Positions 45,471-58,074 are shown, counted from the stretch's first letter. The stretch: DNA of 64,000 nt from Nitzschia sp. DOCU1 (GCA_951394045.1 OX595992.1:1736001-1800000), one strand, 5' to 3'. Made by a program: numbers and translations. Notes: generated by a model not told the origin, from the sequence alone.

Positions 45471-48187
45471 TCACGGGGAAGTGGCGACCTCTTTCTCCAT
45501 AGCACCGCCACTTTCAACAGCTTTTCGTTTCTTCGGCGTACCTTGGTCCTCGATGTCGAAATCGTTCGTTCGCTTTGTTACCTCTCCTTTCTCCTCGATG
45601 CCGGAAATGGAAGATGTCGCAGCCGAATCTTGTACAGGACTATTCGAAACAGTGTCATTGACTATTTCGCCACCTTTCCCCAGGCCAGTTGCATCAAGCT
45701 CGACTGCATCGTCGAATTCATTCTCTGCCTCGTCCTCCTCTTGAACGCTCGGCTCAAAAAAAACTCCATCGAAATCCTCTTCACACCTGCGCTGTTCGTC
45801 AAGCAAAACTTCACGCTCGGCAATCATCCGTAATTCTTCGCTCACATATCCATTCGCAAAAAGCTCGCAGAATCGATGGGGCGTCTGATGGCGAAAAAGA
45901 CATTCGATGAATACCATCGGATTTTGACGAGATGCCGCTAAAAAGCGGTTCAAGAAGCTGGTGCAGAAGGAGACCAGGGCATGAAACTCCTTTTCCTTGC
46001 AGATGGAGGAGTCTTCCAGAATACGTCCTGCAGTCATCAGCAGGTGAGCATTGAAAAGCATTGGTTCCAATGTAATGCTTTTAGAACCTAATGGGTTGAT
46101 AGGCACCCCATCGTCTTGGGCATCAGGCGCAGAAATCTCGGTTCTCGAGATACGAAGTAACATCGCAACCACTCTGTGGTTGACATTTGAAGAATTGACC
46201 TTGTATTGTCCAAGCAGATGACAATACATGGAAACTAGCTGATTCGACACAATCTTACGACAGAAGTATCCTTTGGTATCAAACTGTGCAGCTGCGGCCC
46301 GCATTTTAACCATTTTGTCGTGGGCATTCCTATGGGGGGACGCGGCGCAGCCACCTTGTTTATTCAGGTCCAGAAGTTTGAGACAAACATGACACAGCTC
46401 AACCAAATCACAAAGATATTCCCTCGTCGAAGTTCCTGGGGACCATCTGCTGAGTAGTTTCGGAAGTCTATCAATGGGTTCGACACCATAGAAAAGGCGA
46501 TCCTGGAGTCCCAGAGCCATCATGCTTTCAGTCTCGTCCTTAGACCCATGCATGTCCAGCAACAAATGCATCATTTCGCTGTATAGTGCGACCGCTTGGG
46601 CCAGTCGCGAGTGATTTTTGTGTTGATAGAAAGTGTCCGTTGACGTAAGAACCAAATTGAATGTGAAGACATCCATTGTAAAAATTAGCTGACCAAGGCT
46701 CCGATCGTTTCGGGACAGCCTCCACCATTGGCAAAAGAACCATACGATCCGAAAAAAGACTACTTTGTCACCGGCTTCGAGACGATGAGAATCTCGTCGA
46801 AATTCATTCTTCAGTGACTTCATTACAGGGCCGTAGCAATCCTTGATGAATCGCTTACAGAAAATGTGGAGACTCTCGTTTGCGCGCTGAGTGGCTGGGC
46901 CATCCTCTGTATATATTTTCCGACAATGAGATAAAAGTGCTTTTCCCGATCCGATGAACGGTTCTGCTTTTCGATTTTTTCTTTTAGCAGAAGTCGCAGC
47001 ATGAGTGGATGCCTGATGCTTAGCCGCTGGGACAAATGAGGTGTTTCCATCAGGCTTCTTAGCCACCCAGGTCCCTGCGAAATGTCCATGCCGAGCGCTG
47101 GCGATAGACCGGCGTTGGGCCTGCTCTTGCTTAAGTTTCGTTGCCAAAATGGAACTTTGAGTAGCGCTGCTGCCCACAGGCTTGTGCGAGCGGGCTACTG
47201 CAGCTGGGTCCTGCGTCTTAAGCAAATGGTGTAGTAGCTCCATCATGAGCAGATTATATTGCGCATTTTCGCGAGCTTCCATTTCTTGACCAAGAACCAG
47301 AAAAATTTCAAGAACAAGCTCCTTTTCGAAGAGCGTGATAAGCTCTTGGTGAAGTTGGTTGCTTTGTCTCGAAGCATCGGAAGAAGCTTCAGGCACACAA
47401 TGTCAGCGAACGAAAAAAGCAAAACGGACGATGGACCAGCAGACAGGTACTCACTATGCAGAAGCGGCTCGGCGGCAAGTAAATTTCGAAAGAGGTGAAA
47501 GACGAGCTCAATCGTTAGATGATCGGCATCTGTGCGCGAAGCACCGCTTCTTGAAAGCGGTTCGGCCAAGAGAGACACAAAAATCGACAGCAGGCCGGTG
47601 CCATTGCCAGCATCGTAGTGTGAGGAATGGTGAGCTACGATGCGCTTGTATTCAACAAGGAGCTGGGCCTGCTCCAATGCATTCTCTCGATACTTGATCT
47701 GATGGCGGACAATTGTTGGATCGACCTTGCTGGAAGTGTCAATTATCATCCTGCCAGCCCTTTTTGTGCTCTCAGCCAGCGGCTTTGTCAAAATGACCAG
47801 GATTTTCACAACGGTTAGGACGATGGCGGTGTCATACCGGCAAGTAGTCACTAAGGGCAAAAGCTTTTGCTCGACAACCTTCCATTTGCCGATGAGCAAC
47901 GAGATGGGGCGAAACATGTCATCGTCCCTTCGCAAGGCTCGCTGCAGGTCTTGAAGCCAATTCAAGCAGTCCGTCACCGGGACTAGCTCGTCGCCTTCGC
48001 CGGTCGTGGTGCCAATGACACCACACACCAGAAGCAGCTCCTCGACAATCTCCTTCTCCACAACCATTTTATGGTCCAGATGTTCAGAGTCTTTTCCTGG
48101 AGTGATGACATGCTTTAGGCTCTTGGAGGCGGACGCGTCCTTGCTGGCCTCCATTACCATCGTTGCCATTGTCCGCTGTCTCGTCAA
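45471..48187 (-). CDS. Timeless/Tof1/Swi1-family fork-protection protein, two exons
   Basis: Timeless/Tof1 with its partner Tipin/Csm3 stabilises stalled replication forks and supports checkpoint signalling in the nucleus. Exon 1 is 48187-47455 and exon 2 is 47386-45471. The intron 47387-47454 (68 bp, GTGAGT/CTGAAG) joins LLAAEPLLH to SSDASRQSNQ in frame; total 2649 nt, 882 aa. Family features: an all-helical N-terminal region with ELVPVTDCLNWLQDLQRALRR and VVEQKLLPLV; then EKELVLEIFLVLGQEMEARE-NAQYNLLMMELLHHLLKTQDP, the characteristic conserved block; then ARHGHFAGTW-basic linker and RIVWFFCQWWRLSR. The C-terminal tail is acidic, with basic nuclear-type patches (KKRKAVE). Shorter than animal Timeless. 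The true start may be MATMVMEASKD, six codons in. Confidence 0.88.
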
Positions 48188-48618
48188 GACGAGAAATAAA
48201 ATAAAATGATTGCAGTTCTGAAAGCCGCAATGCGAAAGGCAACCAATGCGCGCGCCATAATCCTTTACCAGGTATTGCCTTCGTTAAAATCTACGAGTGG
48301 TTCAGTACCAGGCACCATGTGAAAGTATCATACCCTGGTAAGCACTGATGCTGTTCCGCCACGGACGGACGGTTCGAGCACAGGCGGTGCGCCAGCCGCG
48401 CCTCTTGAACGGCTCTCAAAAAAGTTTTTGATTCGATTTCTCACTCCAAGAGCAATCCAATCGCATTGGGTTCAGCTACCGCCAGGCCAGCACACCCTTT
48501 CCCGCTCCCTCGTCGCCAACTCCTCCGAAAGACACTTGGATCATATTACCAACAGGAGGGTCGGTACGTTGCGATCCTTCACTCTGGTAAATTAGCATCT
48601 TGACCGATCAAGACTGAA
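48188..48618. promoter_or_regulatory. Divergent promoter region between Timeless and the DENN gene
   Basis: 431 bp separate the two divergently transcribed genes, so both promoters must lie here or overlap the transcripts. Two copies of a CCAGG-containing word (TTTACCAGGTATTGCC, AGTACCAGGCACC) are present. I see no TATA box with confidence. Confidence 0.5.
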
Positions 48619-51600
48619 ATGGTGCTTGTGACCCCCTCACCCGATGGGGGAGAGGTGACCCCAGAGGGTACAAAGAAGAAGAAGCTAACGAATTTGGAGA
48701 AAAGTGATGGTCGTCGACTCGTTGAGTATCTTGTGGTTGTTTCCTCCATTCCCCGGGAGGAAGACGGGAATGGCTCCGAGAGAGGCCAAGAAATGAATCT
48801 CTCCACCAGCTTCGACGACGAGGAAGTGGAAGTGCTACGTGGATTTACGCCACAGATCACAGCTCGCTATCCCCTTATTGATCACGAAGATAATCCTCTA
48901 CACGAGAACGTGACCTTCTTCTGTCACCCATCCGGTTCGATCCAGCTGAAGAAAGAAAACCACATGCCCAAGGTGAGAAGAGAAATGGCATTTTATGAAG
49001 GTAGTGCTGGGCTTTTTTCTCAGGATTTCTTTCTTAGATTCATTTCTTTGTAGCGACAGGGGGCACAGGCCGTCAGATGTACGGCACCTGCTTAACTCTC
49101 TGGGAACCCTACAGAGTGTCTGGACGAAGGAAGAATGCACAGGAGGGCGAGGAAGATCATACGGACCATGATGCATTCCTTCCGAAGTGCGTTGTTTTGT
49201 TGTCGACATACGCTCACTTGATGGCCTTTCGAGAATACCTCACACAGTTGAACCGGCTGTCAAAGCTTGGCGAAATGACGGTACCTATCGAAAGGTATAT
49301 CACCAACATATGTTGTGAAGTGCCCGCGCCTCCACCTGGATCCTTCGAGGTCCAAGTCACGCTGGCTGAGTCCATTGTCAAATTCTGGTCACCTCCTTAC
49401 AATCAGCCCCTTCCGTGGATCAGCCTCCCGTTCTCTTATCTCTTCGAGTGCTTGGACATCGATAATATTGTCCTCGTGTGGCAGTGTCTTGCGTTGGAAC
49501 GCCAAGTTCTTTTGACTTCAACTCAACTGTCGATTTTGACTGTGTGTTCCGAAATATTTCTGTCTTTGTTGTTTCCTATGCGATGGTCCCATGCATACAT
49601 TCCCGTTCTGCCCCACTTTCTTATTCCCATATTGTCGGCCCCAATGCCTTTCCTGTGTGGTATCAATAAGGCCAATTTGGCAGATGCCCTCTACGACTTG
49701 AGTGCAGAGTGTGTTGTCGTGGACCTCGACAAAAATCTGGTTACGCTAGGCCCCGACACAGAACCCTTGCCGCCACTTCCGCCATACCAGGAGTCCTGCC
49801 TCCGAAACCAGCTTGAAGAAAACGCAGGAATGGTTTTTCGGGAGGCGCGCTCACTGACAAGGCACGACGATTACTCAGATAGTGGCTCCAGGCTTCCGTC
49901 TCACATCAAACAAATGGCCGAAGCTATGTGGGAGAGTAGGCTGTGTCTTTTCGACGAAGCATTCCACCTAATGTTCACCCCGGAAGAGTCCCGGAAGAAC
50001 CTTCTAAATGGTAACGACACTTCGGGAATGGATTGGAACGATCGCGACGATCCACTAAGGGTCATCACTCCGGGCGACAAGCAAGCTCTTAGGAAACAAT
50101 CTCAGTGGGATGCAGTCCAGGAAGCTTTCTTAGACACTTTCGTTTATCTCCTCAGGAACTATCGGAAGTATCTTGTGTTCCCCTCAAAACACAACGAGGG
50201 GTCCTACGGGGGGGCTGGTTTCCGGTCCAAGGAGTTTATTGAGTCTCAGCGATTCGACATGCGGGGTTTCCTGGAACAATTCATTGGGACTCAGATGTTT
50301 GATAACTTCATCACGAAGCGTTTGTACGGCAGTGGCGAGGCAGATGTGGCTTTCTTTGACATGGCCGTCGATCGATTCTTAAAAAACGCTGGTCTCCTGT
50401 CAAACGTTGATGTTGGTGGGCGTCTTCTACAGGCCACGGGGCTCGCGGGCCAGGCTGAACGAAAGGGTGCTAAAATGTTACTTGGTGCAGGATTCTCGTT
50501 TAAGAAGGATATCGAACCACTCCTTCAAAGTGCACGAGTGCATCGGAAGCTGAAGACAATTGTACCTCCGGAACCCTGTATGGAGGATCTTCCGCCAATC
50601 GCCGAGGTTGATGGAATCGCCACTGTTTCAGAGCCTCTAGCATCTGATGATATCAGCTTGGGTTCCGCCAGCACTTCCTCCAGAAGCCAAGTAAGTGATG
50701 CATACAAAAGTGTGCAGGACAAAGCAGCCGAAATTCTGGGCAAACAAAAATTGCGTTACACGTACGAAACCTTTCCTTCAGAGTTCCGAGAGGAATTTTT
50801 TTCAACACCTCGACCTCTACCTGCTGCTGTGATAGCAGAGTTCGATCGGCAAAAGAAGGATGCTGCTCAATTCCGTCGAAAGAAAACTGCCCTCCAACCA
50901 AAGGACAAGCGAAAGCATATCCAGAGGGCGCACTCTACTCTTGATCCGGTAAGCTACACACCTTAGCTTTCTAGTCTCTTCTACCCGGTTGCTTGTCATC
51001 TCACACATCTATTTTGTTGCAGGAAGTACCGCCATCTCCAGAAGTTGCAACATTTACGCTTTTCTTCATGGCGTTCACGGCGATGATAGGAAAAGAGTTG
51101 CTCCAACTCGACTATGACGCAGATGCACCTGGAAAGACGATTTTGTCCACCTACGTGCCAACAAGCAGCGCAGATACTGCTAGTGAAACGATGGCGACTG
51201 ATGAGGACTCGTCAAAAGCGTCAGACGACGAGAGGGAAGGTGTTACCAAAATGAAGACTACCCGACCGGAAATCGGTGCATTGCTGCATGAGAGTACACA
51301 AAAAAGTACAGTTTCGAAACACCCGGATGCTCTGTCGGGGCGTGTCGTAACTATTCGCGATGGTAAAAACGACCAAGATGAAACGCAGTCGAACACGTCA
51401 GAACCTAGGCGCAGATTCACTGATTCGCTTTCTGCACTCCAAATTGAGGAGGCCAAGGCCACCGGGAGGGCGCAATTAGGGTTGGCATTTGAAATGCTCA
51501 CCATGATGAAAAAACGAGCATTGCGTGCAGATCCGGAGGCCTATCAGTGTCTCATTGATGCTTGTGGTCGCGTTGGTGACACTAAGCGAGCGACAGATTT

Positions 51601-52525
51601 GCTGGCAAAAATGCACGAGGATGGAATAGTTGCCGACGGCACAGTTTATGCATGCCTTGTTTCTGCATTTTCAGCGGAAAGCGCTTGGAAAAAGGGGACC
51701 AAAGAAGAGGACTTGCCAGGTGAGTATGCCGAGGTGGACACAGGAGTGCTACTTATGAAGAATATGAACTCAACCGCCCAACTCTTGCCATTTCAAGAAT
51801 GGGCGAATAGCACGGCGGTAGAAATGGATTGGAATAAGCTTCAGAAGCGTACTTTTCTTGACCGACTTCGCGGGATCAATGAAGGCGATTCTGATGACGA
51901 AGGAAACGAGCAGGACACAGTTGGGTACTCCATCCAGAAGTTTCGAAATTTCATCGCTAGAAAGCAGGATAACAAACGAAGTACACTGAAGGTCGAGGAA
52001 AGTCGGGTCGAATTTTTTGTTACTGAGGGAGTTGAGAGGCAGATCGAGCTGGGAGAGAATCTTTTGGAAATCGTATTTCCGGACATTTCTGTTGATACCG
52101 ACAATGAAACATGCCCACGATGCAACTTCCTCCTGTCAGATGATGATGTTGTTACTGGATGGACTCCTGCTGATAGCCAGGACTATACCACAGGCTGCCC
52201 CAACTGTCAGCAACGATTCGTCCCGCATTTTCGGGTTCAGAGCTCTTCTCCTGCTTTTGTTGGATCAAAGGGTCCGTCATCGCCGCTTTTATGTGAAAGG
52301 CTGTCGCCTTGGGTCCTAATTAAAGAGATTCGCTCAGTGATGAGCGAGAGAGAGGGAATCGAGAATTTGATAAGTCCAGCATGGCGAGAGGAAGAATACA
52401 AGAACGCCGTTTTGTGGTGGAACACAATTTTGTCTTGTATGCGATATAGGCTCCCCTTCTCATTCTTGTTGCAAGGAAGCTTTGAGCAGAGTCTCATTGC
52501 TCCCATGCCAGAGGACGATCACTAA
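48619..52525 (+). CDS. DENN-domain protein with PPR-like and zinc-ribbon C terminus, three exons
   Basis: DENN proteins are usually Rab GTPase exchange factors in membrane traffic. Exons: 48619-48972, 49038-50948, 51023-52525; introns of 65 and 74 bp with GT-AG ends, both phase 0; 1255 aa. The first junction builds the uDENN block IHFFVATGG-TGRQMYGTCL. Central DENN: LPWISLPFSYLFECLDIDNI, VWQCLALERQVLLTS, MRWSHAYIPVLP and FLCGIN, then a dDENN-like region to about 560. Near 905-970 is a PPR pair (AYQCLIDACGRVGDTKRATDL, MHEDGIVADGTVYACLVSAF). Near 1118-1155 is a four-Cys zinc ribbon (CPRCNFLL...CPNCQQRF). DENN followed by PPR is the layout of the DENND4 group. Divergent from Timeless. Confidence 0.88.
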
Positions 52526-52914
52526 AGGTAGAATGTGTGAACTCTACGGTAGATTTCTTTTGAATCTAAAATAGTCGATAGAGTGTGTGATACATGGTGT
52601 ATGATGATGTACGATATCCTGACAGCATTCTCTTTGAGCTAGCGTACTATTGTAAGCTTCCCGGCAAGCAAGGAGTGCAGGTACATACAGTCAGTATATC
52701 AGTATATATGATACCGTCTTGAATGCGAGCCCGCCGAAGGCTAGAATTTTCAAAAAAGTCGGCATTTACCGTTATTTTAGGGCAGCGTAGGTGCGACAAG
52801 CCATCGGTGTTTTCGTCATTGACATGATACACGGTGAGAGTGAACGGATAGATAGATCTACCTAACTGATTGATTTGTTGAAGGTCCAACAGTACGAGTA
52901 TATTTCTCCCTAAT
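52526..52914. other. Intergenic region between DENN gene and PDZ/coiled-coil gene
   Basis: No gene supported. The only ORF (minus, 52647-52970) overlaps the next start and lacks a domain. It contains the terminator side of the DENN gene and the promoter of the next. Confidence 0.4.
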
Positions 52915-55900
52915 ATGAGTGAAAACTTCTTTGAACGCGAGCACCAAAGATCGCGGCGTCGATTCGGCACTCAGATTACGAATACAGTGGCCAGTGGAGG
53001 GGCAGGAAGTTCCAAGAAGGTGAAAGTGCGGCGCCCGACAACACAGAAAGGGACTGAAACTAAAAAAACGAAAAGAATAACCCTTATGCCCGGACGAGTG
53101 GGTGTGCAGCTTGAGCCGTGTAAGGAATATGCTGCTAGGATTTCAAGATTCGTGGATGGTGGCCCTGGCCCGAGTGCAGGCCAAGCACGCAAATCAGGCA
53201 TCTCCCCTGGTGATTTTGTTTTGTCTGCCGAGGCCGCAGGTGCCGTCGGCACAACTTATCAAACAATTATCGACGTGTTGAAAATGTCACATTCGGTCCG
53301 TGAACTAGTTATCGTACCCGCATGGGAGGATGCTTGCAAAATGAACGATCGATCCCCATCCTCCCCGTTGGCTGATATTTCTTCTTTCTCTGCAGAGGAT
53401 GAGGCTTCGGTGGATTCTGCTCAAGTCGAATGCAGCCAAGAGCCGAGCATAAATGGCCACCTGAGTCCCATATCTCGATTTGCGATCGCTAGCACAAATC
53501 GATCTGCTTCGTTCGTCGAAAGTGCCGAGCGCCTAGAGGCGAACTCATTGGGAGAGTGTCTTTCAAACTCGGCGTCACCAGACAGGAGGTCGTTTTCGCC
53601 TTCACACATCAAGAAACTCGCATCGTTCTACCGCCACTGGAACGTTAGACCGGAGACGCTATTATTTGTTCTCGGTTCAGCAAGTAACCTGTACAAAAAA
53701 GTTGCTACTCCGATTGCACGCTGGAACACCGATTCGGCCGAAAATCCCAGCTCATCAGTTCCTTTGAATGAAACGTTCAGCCGAGTAACTACCGGTAGCA
53801 CAGGAAGATCCAATGATGAGCCGCACGCAACAAAACTGATCTTGTTGAAAGAACTGAGCCAGGCGAAAGCGGTACTGAATTCCAGGGATACGAGCAACCA
53901 GGAATGGCAGGAACAGATGGAGAAACTATTTCGAGAAAATGTTGCACTTCACCAAAACTTTGAAAATAAGCTTCGGCTCGTAAGGCTGGAACATACAAAA
54001 ACAGAACGCGAATTAAAAGACTTTTATTCGGGTTTAGTCGGGCAGCACGAGAGACGAATTCGCGAGCTAGAGGCGACAAACGAAGAATTGCGAAAGAAAC
54101 TTTCAGCCTCGGCACGTCGGCCTCCGCTTGATAATCAAACGAGTACACCATCCAAGTCAAAATATGAAGACTCCAACGCTGAAACTTCTGGAGAATTCAG
54201 AGGAGATCCTCGACAACGCGTCAGCGAGTCGGTGTTGGCGTCAATAAATGACCAGGTGGACGAATCGGCTCAGAGTGTCATTGACACTAGAGATCTATGG
54301 GTGCGGGGTCGGTGTCAATGTAGACTGGGCTCTTTTAGAAGCCGTGGAGATGTCGAAAGCATAGACTCTAAAACTGCCTTCGATTTCGCCCCCGTCTTAC
54401 TACAACAATTGACCGATGGCACAAACTCTGCAGAGAAATTTTGCACGGAAGTTGAAGGCGAAGAGATCGTGGAAGAATGGGAAAAAAGGTATTTTAACCC
54501 AGACTCCATGGAGGCCCCTGATGCTCAAAGTACAGGTACTCAAGACGAAAATCAAGAGAAAGAGTTGCAAAGTGTAATCGAGGAGATTCGATCTGAGAAT
54601 CGCGAGTTACAAAGTCGACTTGCAAGGGCATTATCCGAGATCGAAACTTATTATGGAACTTTATTGGATTGTGTTGAAGCCCAAGTTTCGTCCTCGTACC
54701 AGGAAATGTCGCTCGATAGTTCCGAAGGCGAAATTTGTTGTGTTCTTCCAGAAGCCATTTCCGGGCTGGAAGATACTTCAACGGCTCCTTGCGCTCTCTC
54801 AAGTTCCTATGAAAGCGGCCCTACTCATTTGTTCGGAAACCACGAACTTATATCTACTAGTGGTTCCTATCTCCTCGAGTGCACTGAACACTGTCAATCT
54901 GAAAGTTCAGAAGCCATATTCGAATGGAAGGCACAGCTTGAGGACGAATTTTTCCTGTTTCACGATGCGATGCTGCAACTAGCACCAGCACTTTCTACTC
55001 CGGTGGAGGATGCATTCAAGACCAAAGACAACGAAATCAGAAAATTAATAAAGTGCTTCGATAGTGCTCGATTGGAAAATAAAGCGCTTGGTGCCCTTTG
55101 CCTTGTCCTCCGTCGAAAAATTGTCGAGTCGTCAAACCAAGTGAAAAACCTGCATCGTCAAATTGAAAAGCTGCGTTCTTTAGAATCAAAATTATCGACG
55201 GCTTCGGAAGCTGCTCAGCGAACACTTCAAAGCTTGCATCCGGAAATCAAGGTATTTTCCCATCGGTCTCTGTCGGAACGTTACTTGTCGTCTTCCAGTT
55301 GCTGTGATTCTCTTGAAATGGTGGCTGTGACTAACCTGTCGGGGGACACCGACGATACAAATGTTTGCAACGCGGGAATAATTCCTCAAATAGTACCCTA
55401 CGACGGACACGAAGGAGTTCGAGAAGGATCGGGTACAGTTCGAAGTTACCATGTAGCCGAACGATCTCTTTGGGCGACTTCGGGATACTTGGTCCAGATC
55501 ACTCGCGAAATTCTGTCTACACCCGCCCCACCGTACCATCAACGACTTTGGAGTTGTCGTGACAGTGTCAATTGGCAGCTCAAAAACGATGCTTGCACGT
55601 TTCTCAAGGACAGACCGCTCCCGTTGAATGATGAATCGTCTGACAAGGACTTTCTTTGCCTTCCGGTACCGCAGGACCATAATATCACAAGGATTGTTCG
55701 TTGCGACGATCTGGCGGAACGATTTGAGCCGACTTACCCAGTGCCGAGCAAAAAGATGCTTTTACTTCAAATCGACAGGTTGCAAGCATTTCATTCAATG
55801 CGCCCTATTGGTAAAAAGAAAGAGTCGACGGACAGCCGAAGGCGAACTGTCGTACTCGGCATTCAGAAGCGGGTTACATTATCCGAATACGACTCATCGG

Positions 55901-57927
55901 AGGAGAATGAGCACGAATTTTGGCTTGTTTCGCTACATCACGGCATGGTTCCAGTGGAAGCTGGAAGCAGGAGCGAGATCAGATCTTTGTACGGGGCAGA
56001 CGAAAAGTCTGAGAGTATAATAAAAGAACCACCTTCAGTGCTGAACGAGAATGGATCAAATTGGATGGATCCTCTGGAACAGGTGCAGCAACAACTTGGA
56101 GTGCTAGAGAGAGAGAGGGATGAATTCAAACGGCTTCTTTTTAATCATCAAGTTGATCTCCAGCAAAAAGTTGCTGAAACGCAGAGCGCTGTCCTCCAGC
56201 TTTCCAAGTACCGTGTTTTGCTTCAATTACAGCAGCGAATAGCAACAGTGAACTTATGTTCAATAGAAGATGTGGCGAACCGAGGCCATGTACACGAGCA
56301 ACACATCAATGAGAGGTCAATGGAAGGAGATTTGGAAACTTTGGATTGGCAAATGCAAAATAGTCGCCTGCGTGCCGAACGTCTTTCTGTCGAGGAGCGA
56401 CATAAAACTGTCATGTTTGAGTTGATCTTACAGTCGACGAGAAGAAGAATGAAAGAAGAATCGGCAAACCAGCTGCAGCAGGTGCAGAGGTGTGCGCAGG
56501 AAGCTGAAAACTATCTTCACAAAATGCAAGATCGCCTCGCACGCGCCGAGGCTAGTTCCCTGTTGGCTTCAAGACGCAGTGTCATTCACGAAATTGAGAC
56601 CCGGGCCACGCGGTCAAGTAATGGGCTTCTGCATGCAAAACTGGAAAGTTTTGCACACATAGCGACGACCAGAATCCGGGCGGCCGAGGAAGAGAGAGAT
56701 CGAGCAAGAGAGCTGCTGTGGACCTTGGAGCGGGATTCGAACGAAAGACTCATGGCCATGGAGCGCTCGTGTGTACAGGCGCGGAAGTACAACGTACTCC
56801 GTGAACTTGAATACCGGAGTGTGTTGGAAAGAAGAGACGAAATAGATTTGGCCCTTCTGGTTCTGGAGGACAACAATGATGACTTGAGACGTTCGTTACA
56901 AAGCATTAGAGACGAAGCCACCCGTATGCAACGACAAAATATGGGTCTGAGCAAGCTTTTAGATCATGAAAAAAGCAAGGCCGGTGACCTCGAATTGCAG
57001 CTCTACGAATATTCAACAAAAGTGGACGCATTGGAAACGATTAATGAAGACATGTTGTCGGACAACAAGTCCCTCGCGGATACAGTCAAAAATCTTCAGG
57101 CTGAGATTTGCATGCTTTTGGCAGGAAGTCAGAAGAAACGAATGGATGATATGCTGCGCCATTTGTATGTGGCTAACTGCAGGTTAGTTGGTTTCATTGC
57201 ATCATCGCGGCGGGGAAAGGAAATTCCGGAGCCACACGAGAAGGAACGCTTATTGATGCGAGTGGCGAAGTTAACAATGGCTTTGACGCAGGCACGAGAG
57301 AAAATCTGGCTTCAATCGAAGGAGCTCGAAAATTTGAGGAAAACAGCCTCGATACCTTCTTCTCAGCAAGAGCATCCGCGGTTTGTGAACGGTAGCATAG
57401 CAATTTTCCCGGGGGCAGTGCAGAAGGCGGATACCGGTTTTGCAAGTTCCCAAGATTATGATGAACTCTACAAGCATTTGGAAGAATCCTTCGCCACTTC
57501 TGTCCAGATCGCTTTCTTGAAAGAACGCTTGAGAGATTTCGAGAACATATTTCTGGTTAAAGAATGTGACGTATTGAGGCCCGAGAATCTTTTGTCACAG
57601 CCATCCCCAAACAGCACGGGTTCTGCCAGGCTACCAGCAGGGTGCGAAATATCTGCACGAAACAGAAACGCCCTACCCGCCAAATCGTTCCGAAACCCAC
57701 CCCCCACTGGCTTTGCTGCCTTGCATATTGCAAATTCGGTTCTGGAAAAAAAGGTGACGGCTTTAAAATCGCGTTGTTTCAGACGTTGGTCGACTTTCGC
57801 TGCCAGCGCCATCATCACGCCAACACAACTCGATTGCTCGCTCGCGTTGACAGAAGAGTTGCTAAATATGCGGCTCAAGCTAAGCCGATTAACGAGAGGT
57901 GGTATGCTGGTACCAAAGAAAAAATAA
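52915..57927 (+). CDS. Large PDZ and coiled-coil protein, single exon, 1670 aa
   Basis: No gene name is recognised. After a basic N terminus (KKVKVRRPTT, KKTKR) comes a PDZ-like domain, about residues 55-145: PGRVGVQLEPCKEY, then SGISPGDFVLSAE and the closing VRELVIVP. PDZ domains bind C-terminal peptides. The remainder alternates Ser-rich linkers with helical coiled-coil stretches: about 330-420 (LRLVRLEHTKTERELKDFYS; RRIRELEATNEELRKKL), about 540-580 and most of 1040-1500 (EERDRARELLWTLERDSNER; LEDNNDDLRRSLQSIRDEA). The C terminus is basic and ends in KLSRLTRGGMLVPKKK. It is probably a cytoskeletal or scaffold protein. An uninterrupted 5-kb exon is notable beside intron-containing neighbours. 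Confidence 0.85.
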   Translation: MSENFFEREHQRSRRRFGTQITNTVASGGAGSSKKVKVRRPTTQKGTETKKTKRITLMPGRVGVQLEPCKEYAARISRFVDGGPGPSAGQARKSGISPGDFVLSAEAAGAVGTTYQTIIDVLKMSHSVRELVIVPAWEDACKMNDRSPSSPLADISSFSAEDEASVDSAQVECSQEPSINGHLSPISRFAIASTNRSASFVESAERLEANSLGECLSNSASPDRRSFSPSHIKKLASFYRHWNVRPETLLFVLGSASNLYKKVATPIARWNTDSAENPSSSVPLNETFSRVTTGSTGRSNDEPHATKLILLKELSQAKAVLNSRDTSNQEWQEQMEKLFRENVALHQNFENKLRLVRLEHTKTERELKDFYSGLVGQHERRIRELEATNEELRKKLSASARRPPLDNQTSTPSKSKYEDSNAETSGEFRGDPRQRVSESVLASINDQVDESAQSVIDTRDLWVRGRCQCRLGSFRSRGDVESIDSKTAFDFAPVLLQQLTDGTNSAEKFCTEVEGEEIVEEWEKRYFNPDSMEAPDAQSTGTQDENQEKELQSVIEEIRSENRELQSRLARALSEIETYYGTLLDCVEAQVSSSYQEMSLDSSEGEICCVLPEAISGLEDTSTAPCALSSSYESGPTHLFGNHELISTSGSYLLECTEHCQSESSEAIFEWKAQLEDEFFLFHDAMLQLAPALSTPVEDAFKTKDNEIRKLIKCFDSARLENKALGALCLVLRRKIVESSNQVKNLHRQIEKLRSLESKLSTASEAAQRTLQSLHPEIKVFSHRSLSERYLSSSSCCDSLEMVAVTNLSGDTDDTNVCNAGIIPQIVPYDGHEGVREGSGTVRSYHVAERSLWATSGYLVQITREILSTPAPPYHQRLWSCRDSVNWQLKNDACTFLKDRPLPLNDESSDKDFLCLPVPQDHNITRIVRCDDLAERFEPTYPVPSKKMLLLQIDRLQAFHSMRPIGKKKESTDSRRRTVVLGIQKRVTLSEYDSSEENEHEFWLVSLHHGMVPVEAGSRSEIRSLYGADEKSESIIKEPPSVLNENGSNWMDPLEQVQQQLGVLERERDEFKRLLFNHQVDLQQKVAETQSAVLQLSKYRVLLQLQQRIATVNLCSIEDVANRGHVHEQHINERSMEGDLETLDWQMQNSRLRAERLSVEERHKTVMFELILQSTRRRMKEESANQLQQVQRCAQEAENYLHKMQDRLARAEASSLLASRRSVIHEIETRATRSSNGLLHAKLESFAHIATTRIRAAEEERDRARELLWTLERDSNERLMAMERSCVQARKYNVLRELEYRSVLERRDEIDLALLVLEDNNDDLRRSLQSIRDEATRMQRQNMGLSKLLDHEKSKAGDLELQLYEYSTKVDALETINEDMLSDNKSLADTVKNLQAEICMLLAGSQKKRMDDMLRHLYVANCRLVGFIASSRRGKEIPEPHEKERLLMRVAKLTMALTQAREKIWLQSKELENLRKTASIPSSQQEHPRFVNGSIAIFPGAVQKADTGFASSQDYDELYKHLEESFATSVQIAFLKERLRDFENIFLVKECDVLRPENLLSQPSPNSTGSARLPAGCEISARNRNALPAKSFRNPPPTGFAALHIANSVLEKKVTALKSRCFRRWSTFAASAIITPTQLDCSLALTEELLNMRLKLSRLTRGGMLVPKKK

Positions 57928-58074
57928 TATAATCGTTGTCTGCAAGCTATCTTTACGCCAAGCGCCCACCAATGGAAGGCTCCCTTTGTTGACTAACGTA
58001 GGATGTCTGGCACCACCCGAGAAAATTTCTTCATGCTGCATGATAAGTCTCCTTTCCTCGCAATTCCTTGTCAC

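Noticed and set aside
45543..45833. ORFs antisense to Timeless and other genes
   Set aside because: Shadow frames of well-supported genes on the opposite strand; no independent features.
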